The notes under the pieces were generated by a model. That model was not told where the DNA came from, searched no databases, and saw nothing but the letters and a program-made list of their open reading frames with translations. 64,000 nucleotides of DNA, from contig JAIXMN010000011.1 of NCBI GenBank assembly GCA_025716815.1, forward strand, positions 124,001-188,000, read 5' to 3'. A program made the translations under genes and the position numbers. The first letter of the stretch is position 1. Every line of letters starts with the position of its first letter. This document shows positions 59,944-64,000 of the stretch, piece after piece. Origin of the DNA: Dichotomocladium elegans. Lineage: Eukaryota > Mucoromycota > Mucoromycetes > Mucorales > Lichtheimiaceae.

Positions 59944-62900
59944 ATGACAAGTACCACATACGATGACTTGTCATCTGCCAGCCTGACAGCTTCGGCCATT
60001 CCCCTATGCTCGCGATGCCATCAACCGCTCGGCAACCGCCTTGTCCGTGCCCTCGAAGGCACATTCCATCCCGAATGCTTCACTTGCATGGTAAGAACAA
60101 TCCACCACCCAAGACGTAGCTCTCAATCCACGATTCATTTTACCCGGAACGGAGCTGATGAGCTGTGTTTCTCATCTAGGACTGTAATTCGCCTGTCGCC
60201 GCAAAGTTCTTCCCTTTCGAAACAAACGACGGTCAGACGCTTCCGCTGTGCGAGCGCGACTATTTTAAACGACTCGGCCTCGTTTGCGATCACTGCCAGG
60301 AACCCCTGCGAGGCCCATATATTATCGCCCTTGACAAGAAATACCACACCGATCACTTCACATGCAGCGCATGTTCCGTTGTATTTGGCCCTGAGGATTC
60401 TTATTATGAACATGACGGTCAGGTGTTTTGCCATTATCATTATTCTACGCAATTTGCAGTCAGTTGTGCTGGCTGTGAAATGGCCATTCTCAAGCAGTAT
60501 GTCGAGATTGACCGCAAAGATGTGATTGAACATTGGCATCCGGAATGCTACATGATTCACAAGGTAATACAAATATTTCTGAGGCCCATTTTCTATTTTT
60601 TGACATATCACGACGCTCCTTTAGTATTGGAACGTGAAGATCTCAAGCCCTACTCTGAGGGATAAGGATGTAGTCCTGACCAGGCAGGGTATGACAAAGC
60701 AACGGATTTCTTTATGCAGATCGGCTAACACTCTCTGTAGACATGGTCCCCAAGAACGCAACCGAGCTTCTCGAGCGCCAGCGCGATATGGAGGAAAAGG
60801 TGTACCGCATATGGACGGTCCTGTCGGCCTTTGAAGGTAAAAAAGCGCAGACCATTCCTTCGGGACATTTCGTTTTTAAGACCACCCCCCTCCAAAACAG
60901 AATCATCTGCGGTTTGCATATCGGAGATGCTCCTACACGTGTCGAACGGCGCATATGTGGAAGGCATTTGTCTTTCAGAGCGGTTTCTGGTCCATGTCGA
61001 GGCACTGTTCTCGGCCATTGACGAACTCGACAAGATTCATCAAGAATACGATCAAGGAGGTGAGTCGTCGTAATTAGTTTATAAGAGAAAAGGGAAAGAT
61101 CTCTCTTCTTTTGCACGACCCGTCCTTTGTCTTACATGCCACAAGACTTCAAGTACACGCGGGAAGCCAAAATGCTGTGCAAGAAAATCATCAACTTTTT
61201 CTCGCTCCTCTCCCGGTCCCAGGAAATGCGCAAGCTCGGCATCACCCAAGAATTGCTCTCACTCGTCACCGGCCTGGCTCACTATCTTAAGATTCTGATC
61301 CGCATTGGACTAACCACTGCCTTGAGATTGGTATGTGAAATTCCGTTCATGACACTGACATCCCGACGGGACTCACCGTGGTTTCCATTTTAGGAATTGG
61401 CTCTCGGCCGCCCGATTGCCGTCTCCCGCTTCCTAGCAAAGCTGATGGAGGTTGCTGGAAAGGAGCGCCATAGCCGTGACAGTCAGCGTCTCATTAAAGC
61501 CAAGCAATCATCAGATCTCTGCCACGTCTGCAAGGTGACGGTCGAAGACCAATGTATAAAATACGGCGAGTTCAGGTGGCATGTGAACTGCTTCATTTGC
61601 CGCCAATGCAAAACACCTTTGGGGCATGACCTGCGTTCGGCGACGTTCAGCTCGTCTGCCCAATCTATATTTTGCCGGTCTTGTGCGGGCGCCGAAGCGA
61701 ATGATGTTCCAACTCCTTTTGAGCATATCACACGACTTAATCAGTTTGCTTACCTACTCCGTGTCGCGTTGAGCCGTCTCTGTAGCTTTTTGGAAATCAC
61801 CGGTAGGTTTTGAGGGATGGATATCTGAAAGAGTCTTTCTAATATGCAAAAAAAAAACGAACAAAATAGACGTTCAGCTGTCATCAGTAGACTATAACAT
61901 CAAAACCAAACCGTATGTAAAAGACCTCCCTGCTACTAAAGAGGTTCCTTTGTCCTCCACAACCCTGCAGCAGTCCAAAATGGATGCCATTTTGGATGAA
62001 AAAGCGAATGGACTCTCATATCCGACCCATATTACCGACATGAAAAGTGTACCGTCAACGAACCTCAATCGGAAGGTATCCCGGTCCTTCAAGACAGCCA
62101 AACGATCCACCATCCTTGGCAATGCTAGTACATCTCAAAAGTTGACGAATACAACCATATCGGAAAATGACGAAGACCAGACTTCGTCCACGAACACTCC
62201 CAGAGCCGTGCCTGCTCGCGGCGATAGCCTTTTAAGGAGGATGGACCAGCACAAGAACCTGCCACCTCTACCTCAGGATGAGTATTATCAGCAACAACAG
62301 CAGCAGCAGCAACAACGACAACAACAACAGCAGCAACAACGACAACAACAGCAACAGCAGTTCAGCACAGGTATTCGGTTAGACGATGTTCCTCAGGTTG
62401 GAAAGAGTGTGGTGAGCGGCGGGAACAACCCGCCCAGTATGATGACGGCACACATCAACGTGAGCGCGACAACAGGCAAGCCTCGGGTGTATCTATCAGA
62501 GCTATCGGCTCTGCAAGACATGATTATCCGCCATGTAGCGGTGGTGCACATAGAGCCCTATGTTCGGGACCAGTTCTGCCTGGCCGAACTCCTGAACATG
62601 ATTGATACCAAGAAGGTATCCATCTGGGGCAAGCTTTTCACATCAATAATGCATGGCAACAAGAAGCCTAGCAAAATCAAAGAGGGCACATTCGGCGTTC
62701 CGCTGGATATCTTAACCGAGCGAACGGGTGTTGAATCAAACCTAGGCGCATCACCGTCGCCTGTCCGAATTGCTGGTTTTATTGATGATGCAGTCACGGC
62801 GCTCCGTCAGATGGGTAGGTGGAGGAGAAAGAAAGAGGGCGGGTGGGGAGGTGGTTTTACTCAATCTATGTCCTAGATGTGTCGGTGGAAGGTATCTTTC

Positions 62901-63733
62901 GAAAGAACGGCAATATTCGGCGCCTTAAAGACGTCAGTGAACAGCTTGACCGAAACCCGCAAGAAGTCGACTTATTTTCAGAGACTGCGATACAGATTGC
63001 AGCTCTTCTGAAGAAATTCTTACGCGAGCTTCCGGATCCACTAATGACGTTCCGAATGCATGGATTGTTCACGTACGCACTGCGACTAGACAACCCTGTT
63101 GCGTGCAAGCGCGTGATCCAATTGGCGTACTGCATGCTTCCGCGGGTGAACCGCGATGCACTTGAAGTGCTGTTCCTCTTTTTCCGCTGGGTTGCGTCGT
63201 TCTCACATGTGACAACCGACGTTGGCAGCCGGATGGATATACCCAACCTTGCACGAGTGATTGCACCGAATATCCTGACCACGAACTCCAAAGATCCATT
63301 AAAGGACGACTCTTTTACAGCCATCCGAGTGGTCGAGATGATGCTTGAATCCTTTGACGAATTCTGCACCGTGCCTGAGGACCTGGAGCCGTTCCTGCAA
63401 GATCCGAAACTCAAGGACGGTACCGAGATCTCGTCCAAAGATTTCCTGAAGAAGGTGGAGCAGATGATGCGCACCACCTCCTCGCCCTCCACCGCCTCGT
63501 CCATCCATGACGTTCAGCATCTCAACACTATGCACCACCCCACGCTGACGCCGCCAAATCAGCAGCAACACCACTCTCCCACGTCCATTTACGCACAGCA
63601 GGGTTTCCTCCCTTATCCGAACCAGCACCCATCGTCCGATTTTAGGCCTGCTCAATTCACCATGCGGCAATCCAGCCTGAGCCACAATGGACATAACACC
63701 CAGCCACCAAAAACTGCAGCTGCCGATCACTGA
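59944..63733 (+). CDS. LRG1: LIM-domain RhoGAP, Lrg1 type
   Basis: A multi-exon gene of roughly 1,080 codons; the start MTSTTYDDLS at 59944 was preferred to an upstream frame without ATG. Three LIM zinc-binding domains are visible: C-S-R-C..H-P-E-C-F-T-C (exons 1-2), CDHCQEPLRGPYIIALDKKY..TCSACS, and a third after a long helical region (LCHVCKVTVEDQC..CRQC, about 61520-61690). The Lrg1-specific segment SNGAYVEGICLSERFLVHVE lies between them. A disordered stretch with a glutamine tract leads to the RhoGAP domain (62690-63350): arginine-finger block DVSVEGIFRKNGNIRRLK, LLKKFLRELPDPLM and NLARVIAPNIL. In yeast Lrg1 stimulates GTP hydrolysis by Rho1 and restrains glucan synthesis at growth sites. 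A Pro/His/Gln-rich tail ends the protein. Confidence 0.93.
62287..62362 (+). repeat. Interrupted CAA/CAG repeat (polyglutamine) in the LIM-RhoGAP
   Basis: About 76 nt encoding mostly Gln with a few Arg (CGA) interruptions, in the linker between the third LIM domain and the RhoGAP domain. Confidence 0.9.
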
Positions 63734-64000
63734 CTCGAATAAAGAAACAAGGAGAGAGGGTAACAGTAGATGCGATGTCGACAATAAAAGAAAAAAAGGG
63801 GGGGGAAGAGGGAAGAGGAAAGAAACTTTCTCTTCCCCCTTTTTTTGTGTTATTGTTTTTTTTTTCTCTTCTCGTGAATGTTGGGAGAAGAATAATATAG
63901 AACTAAGAGATTACTTCCCATCTGGGGGAAAGAAGGCGTATTATAGAAGAAGGCGATAGAGACATCCGTCGCAGACGCGGCTGTTGCTGAAAGCATGGTC
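63734..64000. other. 3' flank of the LIM-RhoGAP gene
   Basis: AATAAAG about 5 nt after the stop is a candidate polyadenylation signal. G-runs and T-runs follow; no gene is seen. Confidence 0.45.

Overview
This is a stretch of nuclear DNA from a filamentous fungus, most likely an early-diverging lineage such as Mucoromycota. That placement is an inference. Almost every gene is split by short introns (about 50 to 110 nt, GT..AG with two convincing GC..AG exceptions). The gene set includes typical fungal families (Rom2-type RhoGEF, Lrg1-type LIM-RhoGAP, Zn2Cys6 regulator, fungal N-acetylglutamate synthase, URC4/DUF1688) together with a PRL-type phosphatase and a PARP-type zinc-finger protein, which I do not associate with the common Dikarya gene set. 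No operons, ribosome-binding sites, CRISPR arrays, rRNA or convincing tRNA genes are present.

Layout. 1-2468: gene-poor, with a decayed Tc1/mariner (IS630-type) transposase and a large CA/TA microsatellite. 2469-11625: two paralogous DEP-DH-PH-CNH Rho guanine nucleotide exchange factors in tail-to-tail orientation. 12006-14818: ribosomal protein uS2 (RPSA) and the Hsp70 exchange factor Fes1/HspBP1, divergent. 15107-16930: RhoGAP with a Sec14-like N-terminus. 16931-18894: mostly empty, with a broken ORF. 18895-24433: Hal4/Sat4-type kinase, RPA3, TSR2 and N-acetylglutamate synthase. 24862-28672: a Zn2Cys6 regulator (with an in-frame stop) convergent with an FAD monooxygenase. 28673-31364: gene-poor. 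31365-33171: GPI transamidase subunit PIG-U. 34680-37386: mitofusin Fzo1. 38139-41645: PARP-type zinc-finger protein and the diflavin reductase Tah18/NDOR1. 42499-43978: secreted subtilase. 44929-46288: 14-3-3. 46587-49217: a TPR-like protein and URC4. 50680-52868: an SDR and a PRL-like phosphatase. 52869-58487: a 5.6-kb relic region (PIF1/Helitron-type helicase fragment, second Tc1 relic). 58488-59046: AcpS-type phosphopantetheinyl transferase. 59944-63733: Lrg1-type LIM-RhoGAP.

Functional themes. Four of about 23 genes are regulators of Rho GTPases (two GEFs, two GAPs), which in fungi control cell-wall synthesis and polarity. The rest is housekeeping: ribosome biogenesis (uS2, TSR2), cytosolic Fe-S assembly (NDOR1), DNA replication (RPA3), GPI anchoring (PIG-U), mitochondrial fusion (Fzo1), arginine and pyrimidine metabolism (NAGS, URC4). 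The accessory part is the regulator/monooxygenase pair and the transposon relics. I do not see a clear self-contained new system. The best candidates for a second look are the tail-to-tail GEF pair with its shared cysteine motif, the regulator/monooxygenase pair, the PRL phosphatase without a CaaX tail, the GC..AG introns, and the degraded ORFs.
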